Source: Channallabes apus
Taxonomy: Eukaryota > Chordata > Actinopteri > Siluriformes > Clariidae
Assembly (NCBI GenBank): GCA_030522415.1
Contig: CM060104.1
Span: forward strand, 26,984,431-27,048,430
DNA length: 64,000 bases
Reading direction: 5' to 3'
Shown: one piece after another, positions 1 to 12,510 of the stretch
Position numbering within the stretch: position 1 is the stretch's first letter
Layout: every line of letters begins with the position of its first letter
Translations under genes and position numbers: made by a program
The notes under the pieces: model-generated
What the model was told of the DNA's origin: nothing
Databases searched by the model: none
What the model saw: the letters and a program-made list of their open reading frames with translations, nothing else

Positions 1-480
1 TAAAATACACACCGGGTTAGTGAGAGTATGGAATATGAAATAGTGAAAAGTCACAGTTGCGAAGGCTCCCCGTCGTGCCGGGGAGGGGGGTTGAGGTACA
101 TCGCACTGATTTACAGCCGTGGTACGAACACAAAGCGTCATGGCTCGTCCTTCACCTGCCGCCTGCACAGTTTCTCTCTGCTGAGATGTTCGCAGCAGGA
201 GTCTGAAATGTACGAGGAAATAAATAATACCGGTGTCGTGAAACGTCTCGGACAGGCTGCAGGAGTGGAGAAGAGAGACAAATGGCTTTATAGAACAGAA
301 ACTCTGCACTACTCCGTTTCTGTAGCGCTGTCCGAATAAACCCCACTGAGTCATAGAGGATGTGGATTTCACCAGAAGATGCGTGACTGTGTTAAAATAA
401 GTGGAGTGTATTCATAGATAATTTACCCAAACCTCCCATAAATGTTTGCTTGCATAGAGGCATCTCCAAAAATTTTTATT
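1..480. other. Left edge: unassigned, GC-richer first 350 bp
   Basis: The first 350 bp are GC-richer than what follows and open for 103 codons on +, but no protein family is recognisable. CTCCCCG/CGGGGAG (66-72/79-85) can form a 7-bp hairpin. It could be part of a promoter or an exon of an unseen gene. Confidence 0.3.
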
Positions 481-486
481 TTAATT

Positions 487-501
487 AGGTTGACTCTCTC
501 C

Positions 502-554
<53 letters not shown>
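487..554. repeat. CT/CA compound microsatellite
   Basis: A CT run merges directly into a CA run. A similar compound array lies at 9078-9130, with CTGT/CTCT repeats at 9221-9268 and a GT run at 9495-9532. Confidence 0.9.
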
Positions 555-556
<2 letters not shown>

Positions 557-559
557 TGT

Positions 560-976
560 ATATATTTTGTGATTTCTAAAAAAAAGTTCTGAGCAGAACA
601 TTCCTCCTCCTTAAATTGTCCTTCTCGATTCACCTTCTTTTCTCCGAAGCTCTCACGAATAAATAAAATGTGAAAATAAATAAATAAGTATTAAAATTAA
701 TGCAATATTGACTAATAATGACCTTGAATGTCATGTAACACCAGCATTTTTACACTTATGATTGCAATAATAGTAAAAGAAAGTGAAAGGCACATTAATT
801 ATTAATAACAAACAACCAGATGCTTTGTAAAATAAAAATAAAAATTTTAAAAAGTATTGCAGGATAATTTTTGTTGTAAATAAATAAATAAAAACATTTT
901 TACAATCCTTTGCATCTTCACATTTTCCTTTTAATTAAATGCATATAATAATAATTATTAGTAGTAGTACTATTAG

Positions 977-1020
<44 letters not shown>

Positions 1021-1371
1021 CTCACTCACTCATTGTCTAAACACTAAACACTTAGTCACTGTGCTATTTTTTAATACTTTTTTTTCTTTTTACCTTGTGC
1101 TTTTTCCCTTTAATCCTGGGGCGCCACTTATGATCATTTAATCAACCAGGTATGACACAGGTTTTACACCAAATGCACTTCCTGTTAAAACCCACCCATT
1201 TCCTATCCGGCCACGAGAACTGGCTCTGCATGCACTGGCTTAAGCTTTAAGTGTAACAGTTACAGTGAGCCCTAACCGTGACTCTCTGATCAGAAACCTA
1301 GTTTAACTAATCCTGTTATATAACTTATTGAACTAAATGTCTGCAGAGTTCTTTATGTAGCTTCAGTAGAC
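560..1371. other. AT-rich intergenic sequence, nothing recognised
   Basis: AT-rich with ATT/AGT trinucleotide clusters (about 945-1020). No gene or mobile element end was recognised. Confidence 0.5.
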
Positions 1372-1915
1372 AAAGGCCGACCCTGCGAGGTTCCTGAGGC
1401 ATCCAGAGAAGGAGCAGCTCCAGCTGGATTCAGCTTTATGAAGGTTGGAGCTACACATGCTGCTCCTGTGCTTCCAGTGATCCAGACCTCATCTGCCCTC
1501 TGCACCTACTGACTCGTCCCTATACTGAACTGGACTTCATGTCAATGTAAAAAACTTCTGTCATATTGAACTTTCACCTGCACAACACACATGATGTTAT
1601 ATCATTACTTTACATCTGTTATCACCCAGATGAGGATGGGTTCCCTGTTGAGTCTGGTTCCTCTCAAGGTTTCTTCCTAATGCCATCTCAGGGAGTTTTT
1701 CCTTGCCACCGTCACTGTTAACCTTTTCTTGTTCATCAGAGACATTTCATTCATCATTCATTCATCTCATTATTATCTAGACACATTTTTCTCACACATA
1801 CACACTTCCAATTATTTTCTTTTCTAAAAAAAAATTCTTTCATTTTTGTGAAGCTGCTTTGAGACAATGAGCATTGTTAAAAGCGCTATATAAATAAAAT
1901 TGAATTGAATTGAAA
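1372..1915 (+). repeat. Long interspersed repeat of unknown class
   Basis: 'cccagatgaggatgggttccctgttgagtctggttcctctcaagg', then 'catctcagggagtttttcc', and the tail 'tgaagctgctttgagacaatgagcattgttaaaagcgctatataaataaaattgaattg'. The same blocks occur in reverse at 28285-28565 and as a fragment at 57005. Abundant in fish genomes from memory. Confidence 0.75.
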
Positions 1916-3240
1916 TGTGCAGTAATACAATCAATGAAAGCCTAAATGAGACAAATGTAAAAAAAATACAAATTTTTTAATAAAATGTCCTTGACAATGT
2001 GAATAAGAACTTCTGAGCTTTTTAATACAGTGAGTTTCTTTTTCTGTAATATTTTTGCTTGCATTTCATTTTCACTTTTTTAGGATTATTCAGGATTATT
2101 CAGGATTATTCTGCTTCATATATAAATATAAAATCTAAGTAAGTAATAAACTGTTTCCCCCACGGCTTGCTGCAGATCAATAACTCCACACTGATAATGT
2201 TTCACCAGAAGCTGTAACGGATATTATATGAAATACAGACTAATATTTCGTGGTGTACCTCACAAGCCTAATGATTCACCTGGGAGACTTTTATCTTATA
2301 TATATATATATACTTTTATACTTTTAACTTCCTGTTATTTTGTTTCAATAATCTATAGAGCCATTTGCAGTGGGTCATTGTTTCAGTTCAGCAATATCTC
2401 AAAAAAAAAAAAAGTCTAATCCAGATTCCTAACAGTACAGCAAGTCACGCTAAACTCTAGAGACCCAAATGTGATGACATGACATTTTCTACCAACTGAA
2501 TCATCGATATATCTTTGCAGCTCTGAGCTCAACCAGAAAAAGGAGCCCACGGCCTGCAGTCAGCACCATGGACAGGGGCGATTCACTAACCTTTTATAGC
2601 CCAGTATAGTAGGATGTTCAGGGCATGATGTTTATACCCCTCTCTTCTCCCCATGGATTCTGAGACCTCCGGGAATCCCCCAACAAGGAACAGAACGCCA
2701 AGCTCACTCCCCTTCCACCTCACCTGGCTCGGGTTCATTGAAGCACTTTTCCTGACTGCAGCCCCGTGCCAGCTACCTGGGGATTGTCTTATCTGCACGG
2801 GGCATTCATTCCTTGGCAATGACACAGCCTGACTACCTTTACAAAGTAGCAACTCTGCCTTTTCTCTTGTTTCTTGTTTTTCTTTATTAAGAGTGTAAAA
2901 TAAAATAAAAACTGACTCCTGGCATCTGTCCTGAAGTACGGTATGAGTCTTAGAAGGTTAAAGACAAACTGTGAAGAGTGTAAACTTCTCAAATGTCATA
3001 AAGATACCAACAAAAAATACTAATGTCCTTCTATTTGTCCTTGAAGAAAGTAAATTTTATGATGTTAGGGTTTACCTCTACAAGTACCTCTTATGAAAAG
3101 CTAAAATAATAAATTCTCCAGAGAGCCACTGAGGAAACTTTTCCAGTGTGTTAGACTCAAGTGATTTGCTCAAGCACATGCCAACCTATTAACCAGCAAC
3201 CTCAGTGACTGAGGACGTTTTGTTTTTACACTTTGACAGT
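1916..3240. other. Intergenic, nothing recognised
   Basis: Contains a small 'caggattatt' triplicate (2083-2112) only. Confidence 0.5.
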
Positions 3241-3465
3241 CAGTGGTGGCCCAAATGGTTACGGCTTTGGGTTACTGATTGGAAGGTTGGGGGTCTGAGT
3301 GCCGGCACCGCCAAGCTGTGGGTGTTGTGCACTTGAGCAAGTACTTTAATTCTGTCTGCTCCAGTGGTGCTGTATCCTGGCTGACCCTGTGCTCTGACCC
3401 CAGCTTTCTAACTAGGATATGTGAAAAGGTTTATTTGAGTGCAAAATCCATGTAACAAACAATTA
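3241..3465 (+). repeat. tRNA-derived SINE, second family
   Basis: Head 'cagtggtggcccaaatggttacgg', 'gattggaaggttggggg', 'tctgctccagtggtgctgtatcctggctgaccctgtgctctgacccc' and a decayed tail. Same family as 34141-34384. Confidence 0.7.
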
Positions 3466-4789
3466 AATCATAATGGCTCCTTACATTGTTGATAACATCA
3501 TCATCAGGAAAAAAAAGAGGATAGTCTGGATCATGTTAAAAGTCGGTCTAGTGGAATAATCATTATGATTATGGAGATGTTGCTGCTTGAGGTGATCCTA
3601 TATTCATGCATCGTCACACTGCAGTATTCTTCTCCTCATAATGCATTTAAAAAAGTGTGGAAAAATCCAGGAGTGGTCGAGTAATCCGTGGTTCTCTCTT
3701 AAAATCTGTAGTTCACTTCAACTGAACCATAATGAATGAACTTACTGCCTGTATATATCAACCCATCTCGGCAATGTTTATCATTCCTGAATTCACAGTT
3801 CTGAAGGAATTCTTCTACTTAAAAGCAGTTGTGTAAGATTAAGCCCTGCCCCCAAACAAGCCCAGAGTCGCTCCTGAGTGCAGACTTTGGCCTGACAAGA
3901 CCTTTCATCATGGGCTGTGGGTTCATGTCAAAGCTGGAATCTCTTGGGTCGTCTCGTCTCCACTTGCTGCTAGTGGGATTTGGGATCTGGATTTATTCTG
4001 GATTTACACCTCAGTCTTTACTCCTCTTTGCTCCTGCTTCTCTCTGTTTCCTTTCTGTGGGTGGATAAAAGCCCCAAATTCCCTCAAAGGCTGTGATTGT
4101 TATGAGGATGTTAAGAGCTGATGGCAAAAACCATTCACACACACACACGCACACACACACACGGTTGCTCAGTCTCTCGGCATGCATTTTAATCAGTAAA
4201 TCATACAGGAGTGTGCTCTTTTCCTCCCACGCCCTCACTGCTGTTAGCGCTTCTGCTAATCTTCACGCATGGCTGGTTTGTTGTTCTGTTCCTCATTACA
4301 CCGTGTTAGTAAAAACTTTAGCTTTTTTTTTTTATCTCAGTGTGCTGTAGAAATATTTCCAGATGTGAAGTACTGAAAGTTACACAACAGGTAGGAATCA
4401 GTTATTTGCGTATTGTCCTTCATTGCAGAGCTGCTCGTCAGCTCGACTCTTATTCCACTCATATATCTTCATTCTTGTTCCCTAAGAGACGTCCTCTTCA
4501 GCTGTTTTTTTTTTACATTATTGATGTTCTTCACTGATTAAAGCAGAGGCATAGAAGCAGAGGCAGTGTATTGAAGGTGAACAGCTCCATCCTCCACCTC
4601 AACACATTTCTTAATAGTTCCTCAGGGATTCTAATGGGGCTGACCTACTGCCCTTGTTCACTCATCCTCCACTTACTTATGGAAACTGAGGACACTCACA
4701 TGACAATTTACAGCATGCTGCGTCTCTGATTACAGCTTAGGCTGTGCTTTAGAAGCTGCAGGGGAGTAGATTCAAGCAAAAGGCAGAGT
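3466..4789. other. Intergenic, nothing recognised
   Basis: Only a CA run at 4135-4162. Short open frames show no family resemblance. Confidence 0.5.
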
Positions 4790-5055
4790 TATGGAAACAA
4801 ACTCACTTTTCTACCACTGCATACCTGTTCCATCACTGCTCCATCACTACTCCATCAGTGTTGTATATCTGCCCCATCACTACATTATCACTGCTTCATC
4901 ACTCTTCCATTATTGTCCCATGACTATCCATCACTGCTCTATCACTTTTCCATCACTACTCTATCACTGCCTCGTCATTCCTTCCATCAATACTGCATGC
5001 TCCATGACTTTTACATCACTGCTCCATCACTGGTCTATCTCTGTCCATCACTGAT
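4790..5055 (+). repeat. Degenerate minisatellite, unit like 'ccatcactgctc'
   Basis: More than 15 imperfect units of about 12-15 bp (ccatcactgct, ccatcactact, ctatcactgcc). It makes an 87-codon open frame by low complexity only. Confidence 0.75.
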
Positions 5056-5131
5056 TGGAGCTTTGATTTAGTTGAACCAGGAAATAATTTTCCTTTTGTA
5101 CAAAGCTTTGTATACAGCAGTTACTTTTATT

Positions 5132-5491
5132 TTCTTCACTCATCTTCTATACCGCTTTATCCTGTATTTAGGGTCGCGGGGACCTGGAGCCTATCCCAGG
5201 AGACTCAGGGCACGAGGCAGGGTACACCCTGGACAGCGTGCCAATCCATCGCAGAGCACACACACACACACACATATTCACACACTATGGTCAATTTGGG
5301 AACGCCAATTAGCCTAATCTGCATGTCTTTGGACTGTGGGAGGAAACCGGAGTACCCGGAGGAAACCCACCAAGCACGGGGAGAACATGCAAACTCCATG
5401 CACACAGAGACGGGAATCGAGCCTGGCCGGGAATCGAACCCAGACCCTGGAGGTGCAAGGCGACAGTGCTAACCACTACACCACCGTGCCA
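5132..5491 (-). repeat. Full-length V-SINE (HE1/DANA/Mermaid-like)
   Basis: In reverse: a head 'ggcacggtggtgtagtggttagcactgtcgcc' with tRNA A/B boxes, a central domain with 'cctccgggtactccggtttcctcccacag', and a tail 'ggataaagcggtatagaagatgagtg'. It is flanked by AGCAGT(T/G)ACTTTTATTT on both sides, a target duplication with one mismatch. Confidence 0.9.
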
Positions 5492-5873
5492 TCAGCAGTG
5501 ACTTTTATTTATTATTAAATCTTTATGCAGCACTTATACAGTACAAACAATCCTGATGTAATGAGGTTTTCTATTAATCAACAGAACTTAACAGAGCAAA
5601 TCCCCCTGATGTCCATATTCTTCATATTCATATGTGTTCATATTCTTAACATTTAACATTTAATTTACAATTTTTTCTTTGATTATAACAAAAAGTATTA
5701 TACACATCCATAAAAACATATATAATGAGGGCCAAAGAAGTGTCCATTTGAACCATCATCAGCTGAATGTTCTCAGTGACCTGAGTTAATGCCAGAGCTG
5801 GATACATGCCTAAGGTTAGCTACTGCATGTTGAATGAATGCTGATAGATTTACTTAACATTAGACTATGACAA

Positions 5874-5876
<3 letters not shown>

Positions 5877-5908
<32 letters not shown>
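5877..5908. repeat. GA microsatellite
   Basis: Pure GA array of about 15 units. Other simple arrays nearby are TTA at 10106-10143 and AAAG at 17811-17838. Confidence 0.9.
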
Positions 5909-5910
<2 letters not shown>

Positions 5911-6986
5911 TGGGGAAGGGGTAGAGTTTCAATCATTCCATATATGCAGATTCTGCTGTTGGGGAAATAAAAACATATCTCCAAGGTTTAAGGCATAGCA
6001 GTCTTATAGGGAGATGGGTATGTAGGTATGTAGGTAGATGGATGTTACAGAGACCAATCCAAATTCATGAGTACTGAGGGATTTTTCAAATAGTCACAAA
6101 ACAAATGAATATGTCAGAGGTAAGTGCAAAGGCTGGAGGAAAAGAATTGCAAAGTTAGTGCTCCCTTCTCCAGATTGCTTAGTAATGAACTAACCATCAC
6201 TCAAACACCAGGAACAACAGACCGCCAAAAAAGAGTTGTGTAGCTGTGACACACCAACACACTCAGCGATGAGACAGCACTGGTTAATTAGCAGGCATTA
6301 ATCAGAATAAACCCTCAGTTCAGTGTATGTGTGTGTGTACAGTATGTGTGTGTATATGTGTGTTTGAGCTGAGTGTGAGCTGAGATTGCGACAGTATGAT
6401 AAAAACACAGCTCCTGTCTCCGTCACTGCTCGTTAATATTAATTAAAGAGAGAGTATCAGATGCCTCGAGAGGGAACAGCGAGAGTCTTTAACTGCAGTA
6501 CGCTGATCACGGCCGTGTCTCTGTGTGAGATTAATGTACAGTACTGGACAAAAGTCTCACGCTGCCTCATCAGTCACAGGAAACTTGCTGGAAACCTGGA
6601 AAACTTCCTGATTATTGTTCATCCTTGTGTACTGTAGCGCTGCTTATGACTTGAGTCATCCTGTACCGTCAGTCCTGATACTTAACAATAGAAGCGCCGC
6701 GCCAGTGTGACCTACTTATAACAGTTCAGCGGTCATTTGACCGCATATTGTATTGAATGGGAAGCTGTTGCTGACTCACAAAGATCGCTAGATGGCGCTT
6801 TCACCCAAAGCAAATAGTTTAGCTCCAAGGTCACCTTGGACAATGCGCCGTTCATCAACAGAATTTTTTTTCATATTCAACTAAGAAAACCTACCACAGA
6901 GTCTCTAAGGGGAGTCACTAAGTCTCTACTTAATTTTATAACGTTTTAAGAAAATTTATTAGTTCATTCATTCTATTTGAAGCTTC

Positions 6987-7145
6987 TGAACAACTTCACT
7001 TTTCCGTTATGGTAACATAAGCACCTAAACATCACTAAAACAATGTAATGACCCCTCCTGAGGATATAAAGCTTTATTATTGTGTTTGAATAAATCAGAT
7101 CTACACAGCTGAACAACTTCACTTTTCCGTTATGGTAACATTAAC
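6987..7145 (+). repeat. 34-bp direct repeat 122 bp apart
   Basis: 'tgaacaacttcacttttccgttatggtaacat' occurs at about 6987 and 7109 without any change, followed by similar 'acacct' ends. Could be remnants of a small transposon or a local duplication. Confidence 0.6.
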
Positions 7146-8203
7146 ACCTCAGATACCAGTCGCTGCTGCTGTGGAAATATTATGCTACGGATATTAAATA
7201 TTGAAACATTTATAACTCATCGAAAATGGTGGCTCAGTGGTAGGTGTTTGTTAAGCTGCATAATAAAAAAAAACACTTATATAACCAGGATTCAGAAATT
7301 ATACATGTAATATTTTTTTTCTCAGGTTGTTTCTTAATAATTACAGTTTTGTTGTTGTTCTTTTTTTCAAAACATAAATTATAGTAGGCTTGCTAAGTTC
7401 AACCCAACTATTAAATGTGAAAACAAACCAACATATTTATTTTCACATTCACACAAAAATAAAGGATTAACATTTACTTTGGAACATGGAAAATAACGCT
7501 GCCGCTGCCACATGCATGTTATTTCATACTTCATGTTTCAGTACCACTGCTGCTGTTTGCTTTCACACAAAACACCATATATTTTATTTGAATTCTGTGT
7601 GATGGATAAAGTCTTCCTCTTCTTCTTCTTCTTCTTTATTAATTGTGAAGCACTGCATCAACAGAGACAAGGTCAAGACCCTTTGTTTGATGGTGCAGCT
7701 TTTTGTCCTTATATGACCTCCTGTTGGTACCTCCAGTCTTCCACCTCCTCTTTGACATCTCCTTCACACATGGAGTTATCTATCCAGGTAAGTTTTTAAA
7801 TGCCTTCTTGTTGTATTTTTCATTCTATAGCCTTTCTGCTCATCTGGGGTGATTTTGTTCTTCAGTGAGGGGTTGTTAATGTGGTTTATCAGTTCAACCA
7901 GTCGGCAAGTGATCAAATGATAGTTCTCAGACTTTGTGTGCCTTCTGTCACACCTTAGGACACTTATTTATTGGTATCTGCTTGCGTCATTTATTGCTCT
8001 TGAGAGAACTGCTAGAAGATTTGAAGCATTTCTGGCACAGGTGACATTCAGGTGTGAGTAGGATTGTTAAGCTTAGCTATTGCATCAACTTTAATCCCTG
8101 TACGTTAATTAAGACTTGCTTCATCATTATGTGTTCCAGGATCTCTTGTAACGTTGGATGTTATTATGAACAATGACCTTTAGCCTGGAGTTTGACCATT
8201 GTG

Positions 8204-8331
8204 CAGAGGGGGAACGAGTATTACAATTTTGTACTTAAGTAAAAGTACTCTTACTTTAGTGAATTTATTGATATAAAATCTACTCAATTACAGTAATGTG
8301 AGTAAATGTAATTCATTACTTTCCACCTCTG
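8204..8331. mobile_element. 128-bp hAT MITE with perfect 8-bp target duplication
   Basis: It runs from CAGAGGGGGAAC to CTTTCCACCTCTG, flanked by CCATTGTG on both sides (8196-8203 and 8332-8339). Interior is 'gtacttaagtaaaagtac' type. Same family as 41655-42858. Confidence 0.88.
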
Positions 8332-8339
8332 CCATTGTG

Positions 8340-9071
8340 TCTTTGCCTTTCAGCAGACCTGCCTTGGTGGGACAAGTCCATTCTGGATTGGAGTCCATGT
8401 TTTTCGAGATGCTCCTACTTCATACAGGTTTTCGATTCTGATGAAGTGGTGTAGATGAGCTTATTAATTTCAGTCTTGGTATTGGTCACCCCTCTTTGGT
8501 GCTTTGTGGATTACCTTTGTTGAGGCTCTAGCATTAATAAGGCTGTAGGTCCTTATTTGGTCAGTTGGCTTCATATCAGTTCCATCTGCACCTCTTTATT
8601 GATGGCCGGTAGAGCTGCTGTTGGAGCTGTTCCACTAATAGCTAAGTACCCGCCTTATGATGCCCATTAGGTGGGTAAAGAATGGACTCATAGAACATTC
8701 TTAAAGTCAGGAGATGTTTCCTGATATCTGCCTGAATGTGATCCAGCTCAATGTTAGTGAGGTTGTTTTCCATCACTGTGACCTGGGTTTGGTTGCCATG
8801 TTGTTCATGTGAGAGAAGAGGTCTGAGATCCTGCTTCTTCAGCCACTAGTCACCTTTTGCACTTACATAAACTATCTTACACTAGATAGGCCAAGTTGTC
8901 TGGCCAGTGCCACATACATAGAGGTGGAGTAGAGACATTGCTGTTATGTCTAAAATGGAAATTCGCTCTGTCTCTGGGTTGCATATGACAGTAATAATAG
9001 CGACCGTATAATAAAATTAGGTGTCTGTGAATCTCTGGGCTCCAGACAGACCACTGGGCACTGAATGCTTT

Positions 9072-9115
<44 letters not shown>

Positions 9116-9235
9116 TACACACGTACACATTCTCACACACACAGTCACGTATTTAAGAATAAGTGACCTGATTCTTATTTAAATAACTATTTCCCCTGAT
9201 ACAGCGCATCAAAGGCGAGTCTGTCTGTCTGTCTG

Positions 9236-9266
<31 letters not shown>

Positions 9267-9495
9267 CTCCTAATCAGAGTAAAGCACAAAAATGACAGTA
9301 AGACAGAAATAGAATGGTCTAATCCCATTTTCTTTCACCGGTGCACTTTGCGAGTTCCCCGTACTGGTGTACACTCCTCCATCCCGGTCGTGTTCCTCTA
9401 GACAAAAACAGTAACTCACTGCAGTGTGAAGTTTAAATGTGGAACCCCATTTTCTCTGATCAATGAGATTCTTCAGTTATACACGACAAGTCAGT

Positions 9496-9534
<39 letters not shown>

Positions 9535-10104
9535 ATCTGACGAAAGATAGCTTAACAGTCATCACTCAGAAACAGATTTGCCAAATTTCACATCACACAG
9601 CGAGTGACCGAGTGCACAGTGCGGGCAGAGCAGATGCTGCTTCTCCTCTCTGCAGTTTAAATAAATCCAGAGCAGAGGCGAGGCGACACCACCGCAGTCA
9701 CAGATCACTCTTACAGCATTATGCTCAGGAACTCACCAGTAATGTTTATCATCTCATCACTCTTCCACTTCACCTCTCCATTAAATTAAAGAAACAGGAA
9801 CAAATGTTTTACTGCGACACGCTGCGACGTGCCTGAAGATTTAAAACCTGTTTGTTTACTGTATGTAACAACCTCGGCAGCGACCTTATTTCCCCTCTCA
9901 TCTGTTCCAACCATTCTAATGGTCACTGAAGCTTCTGTTATTTACATGTGCATTCATCACACACTGATTTTATAGATCTCTAAGGGAGCTGATAGGAAGT
10001 ACAGTAGGAAGCCATGTTGATAAAATAGCATGGAGCAATTTTACCTGCGTACGGTATGAAGCAGGCAGGTTCATTCTCTTTAGACATGCTCTCCATATTT
10101 TTTA

Positions 10105-10143
<39 letters not shown>

Positions 10144-10427
10144 GAACAATTATTTATTATCAATTATTATCTATAATTTAGGACATAGATGATGAACAGG
10201 TGATCAAGTTTCTTAAACTCACATGTTCTCCCGTAACTTTATAATGAACTAGCTGGGGAAGTACAGTGCAGCACTGCAGCATTTTGAGCTCTGTTCTATT
10301 ATCTGATCCAGACTATGAAGATATCATTTTTGGCAAGGTCAGACCCTGGACACTGAAACTCTGACACACTTGACATTACATTACACAATGCTGTGTGTTT
10401 TATTACTGACCACACTGCTAATTTTAC
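8340..10427. other. Intergenic; possible antisense coding relic at about 8400-8860
   Basis: On the minus strand about 8850-8640 reads without stops as NQTQVTVMENNLTNIELDHI and then RKHLLTLRMFYESILYPPNG, which looks protein-like but matches no family I know. The rest is simple repeats. Confidence 0.3.
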
Positions 10428-10850
10428 AGAAAAGTGTCTCGGCCATCGTTAGCCATCTGTACAGCTGAATTACACTCTCGTAGTTTGTACATGAAGCTCA
10501 CTGGGAAAACTGCCAACATATTTATCAACATTATTGAATCACGGGCATACAGTACCATAGAACTCGCTCGGACGATTAAATAACCCTTCAGGCTCATCAT
10601 CAAATTTTTGCCCATTTTCTGTTTAATAAAATAAAAATGCACTGTAACTTCATAAACTGGCAAGTTACCCTTACTTCCTGTGTTCCCATATGTTTCCTTC
10701 CACCCAGAGAAGAACAGACTGCTAGAGGTGAACACTGACTCGAAAGTAGCACGAGGTACAAATAAGTGTGAATGATGAACTGGCGTCCACTCGAGGTTAA
10801 ATCTTTATTCCCAGTATTCCCATGATAGACTTCGGATGTATCACCTTCAT
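10428..10850. repeat. Dispersed repeat, copy 1 (partner at 15527-16000)
   Basis: Shares 'cagaaaagtgtctc', 'gaagctca', 'caacatatttatcaa', 'attattgaat', 'gattaaataa' and 'cttcagg' in the same order with 15527-15770, and a weaker match continues to about 10850/16000. Class unknown. Confidence 0.6.
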
Positions 10851-11204
10851 GACCAATTGATCATAAATAATACAACACATTATATTTGTTTTTTGGATTT
10901 TTATTATTTAAATGCATTAAATTTGTTATTGTTTTATATACATGTATGTACGTTTATAGCACTGATTCTGATTTTATTCTCTACTTATTTAATTATAGTT
11001 AATTACGGCCCAAGCACTATGACATCATAATGTGCAAAATCCCTCTTGTTCTTTTAGGAATTTTTTTTTTTTTATCATCCTTTTTGGAGGTCTCAACATG
11101 TTCAAAACATCATGAAAATCAGCACGTAGTTCGAAATTGCTGCTACTACAAGGCTGCACCCTGGGCACTTATACAGTATACAGTACCAAGAACCCAGGAA
11201 TCCA

Positions 11205-11480
11205 CTGAGCCACAGTGTCTTGTGTGAACACTTCAACCTGATGGTGGTGGCGTAACAGTGTGGGGAATGTGTTTTAGCACAAATTGAGCCCTTTAATACA
11301 TAATTCATGGGCTACCTGTGTGTTCAATTTCTTCAGAATCCTTTAACAGGATAAATGTCACCAGTCAAGCGATGTCGCCCCAATTTACAGCATTAATGTG
11401 CAGCTGACAAAACTGAAACTATTATGTGATGCAGTCATGCCAACATGGACCAGTGAGCCACTATGATCTGATGGAATTGC
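11205..11480 (+). mobile_element. Decayed Tc1-like transposase fragment
   Basis: 'cttcaacctgatggtggtggcgtaac', 'gtggggaatgt', 'caggataa' and 'gatgcagtcatgccaacatggacca' appear in the order seen in a fish Tc1-like gene. Many indels; no open frame. Confidence 0.45.
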
Positions 11481-11757
11481 ACTTAGAGTAAAGTGCATTA
11501 GTTTGGTTTTCTTGATAAAGTGGATTTTCAGGATGTATGTATATTTAGATGTGATGAGGAAATGTCATTAAGGTCATTCTAAACACCTCGTCTTTGTAAT
11601 TTATTAATTTCTATCTTTGATTCTATTTTAATCATCATTAAGCTGTGAGTGCTCCTTTTTCTGTATATCAATAAAAATGTGTGTGAATTCTTGGTAAATA
11701 TGCAATGAACACTTTTATGCACAATATGGAATAAATAAATAATATATGAAATATATA

Positions 11758-12510
11758 CAGTATCTCACAAAAGAGAGTACACTCCCACTCATTTCAGCAA
11801 CCACTTTATTTTATGTTCTTACGGGACAATAAGGTAGAGATGAAAATTGGATCTACTTTAGAGTCGTCAATGTGCAGCTTGTATAGCAGTACAGATTTAC
11901 TGTCTACATTTACTCTAACAATAACTCAACATGCAGACTTTATGGTCTACATAACTGGCAACGAAAATGACTCCACCATATGTGAACATATCAAAACTGT
12001 GTCCAGATTGTCAGTATTCTGTTTGAGCACCATTGTTATCTATCACGGCCTTTAATCCTTTAATCCTGGGCCTGGACTTCACCAGAGCTGCAAATGTTGG
12101 TGCTGGGATCCTCTTCCACTCCTCATAATGACATCACAGACCTTCCGCTTGAGGACGCCTGAACATCATCATCATGAACATGATGTTTGTGATCTTTTTA
12201 ATCACATGTTCTTTTTAATTTTTTTTTTTTATTAGACTTGTGAATTTCACCATAATATTTTTAAAGCAGAGTCCTGAATGGTGCAACAGGAAGGAGTTCG
12301 TTCTATCGTCCAGCGATTGCACATTCAAATTCCGGGCAGTGTGACAGATGTTGCTGTGCAAGTGGAAGTGGCGGATAGCACTTTTTTTTTTGTGGAATGT
12401 ATCACACCTTGAAATTGTTACATGATGAATAGGTCATGTGACTTTGCATGGTTAAAAATGTTACAGTTGTTATCACTTAGGGTGTACTCACTTCTGTTGC
12501 CAGCTATTTT
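11758..12510 (-). mobile_element. Tc1-like relic, minus strand, with inserted SINE-like segment
   Basis: The left end 'cagtatctcacaaaagagagtacac' after TA, and 'agggtgtactcacttctgttgcc' at the right, are Tc1-type termini. 12030-12130 reads as antisense of the transposase C-terminus ('gggatcctcttccactcctcataatgacatca'). A 190-bp SINE-like copy sits at 12231-12420. Confidence 0.6.
12231..12420. repeat. SINE-like repeat, copy 1 (near-identical to 13958-14139)
   Basis: About 190 bp, almost base-for-base the same as 13958-14139 apart from a few substitutions and one 7-bp indel. It contains 'cattcaaattccgg', a plausible B box, so it may be tRNA-derived. Confidence 0.7.

Larger units (their letters stand above)
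5492..8195. other. Intergenic, nothing recognised beyond simple repeats
   Basis: Holds the GA array at 5877 and the 6987/7109 direct repeat. 'gtactggacaaaagtctcac' at 6542 could be a Tc1 end but has no partner. Confidence 0.45.

Noticed and set aside
9426..9836. 136-codon open frame on +
   Set aside because: Contains a GT microsatellite read as (CV)n, no recognisable domain, no splice or promoter context.
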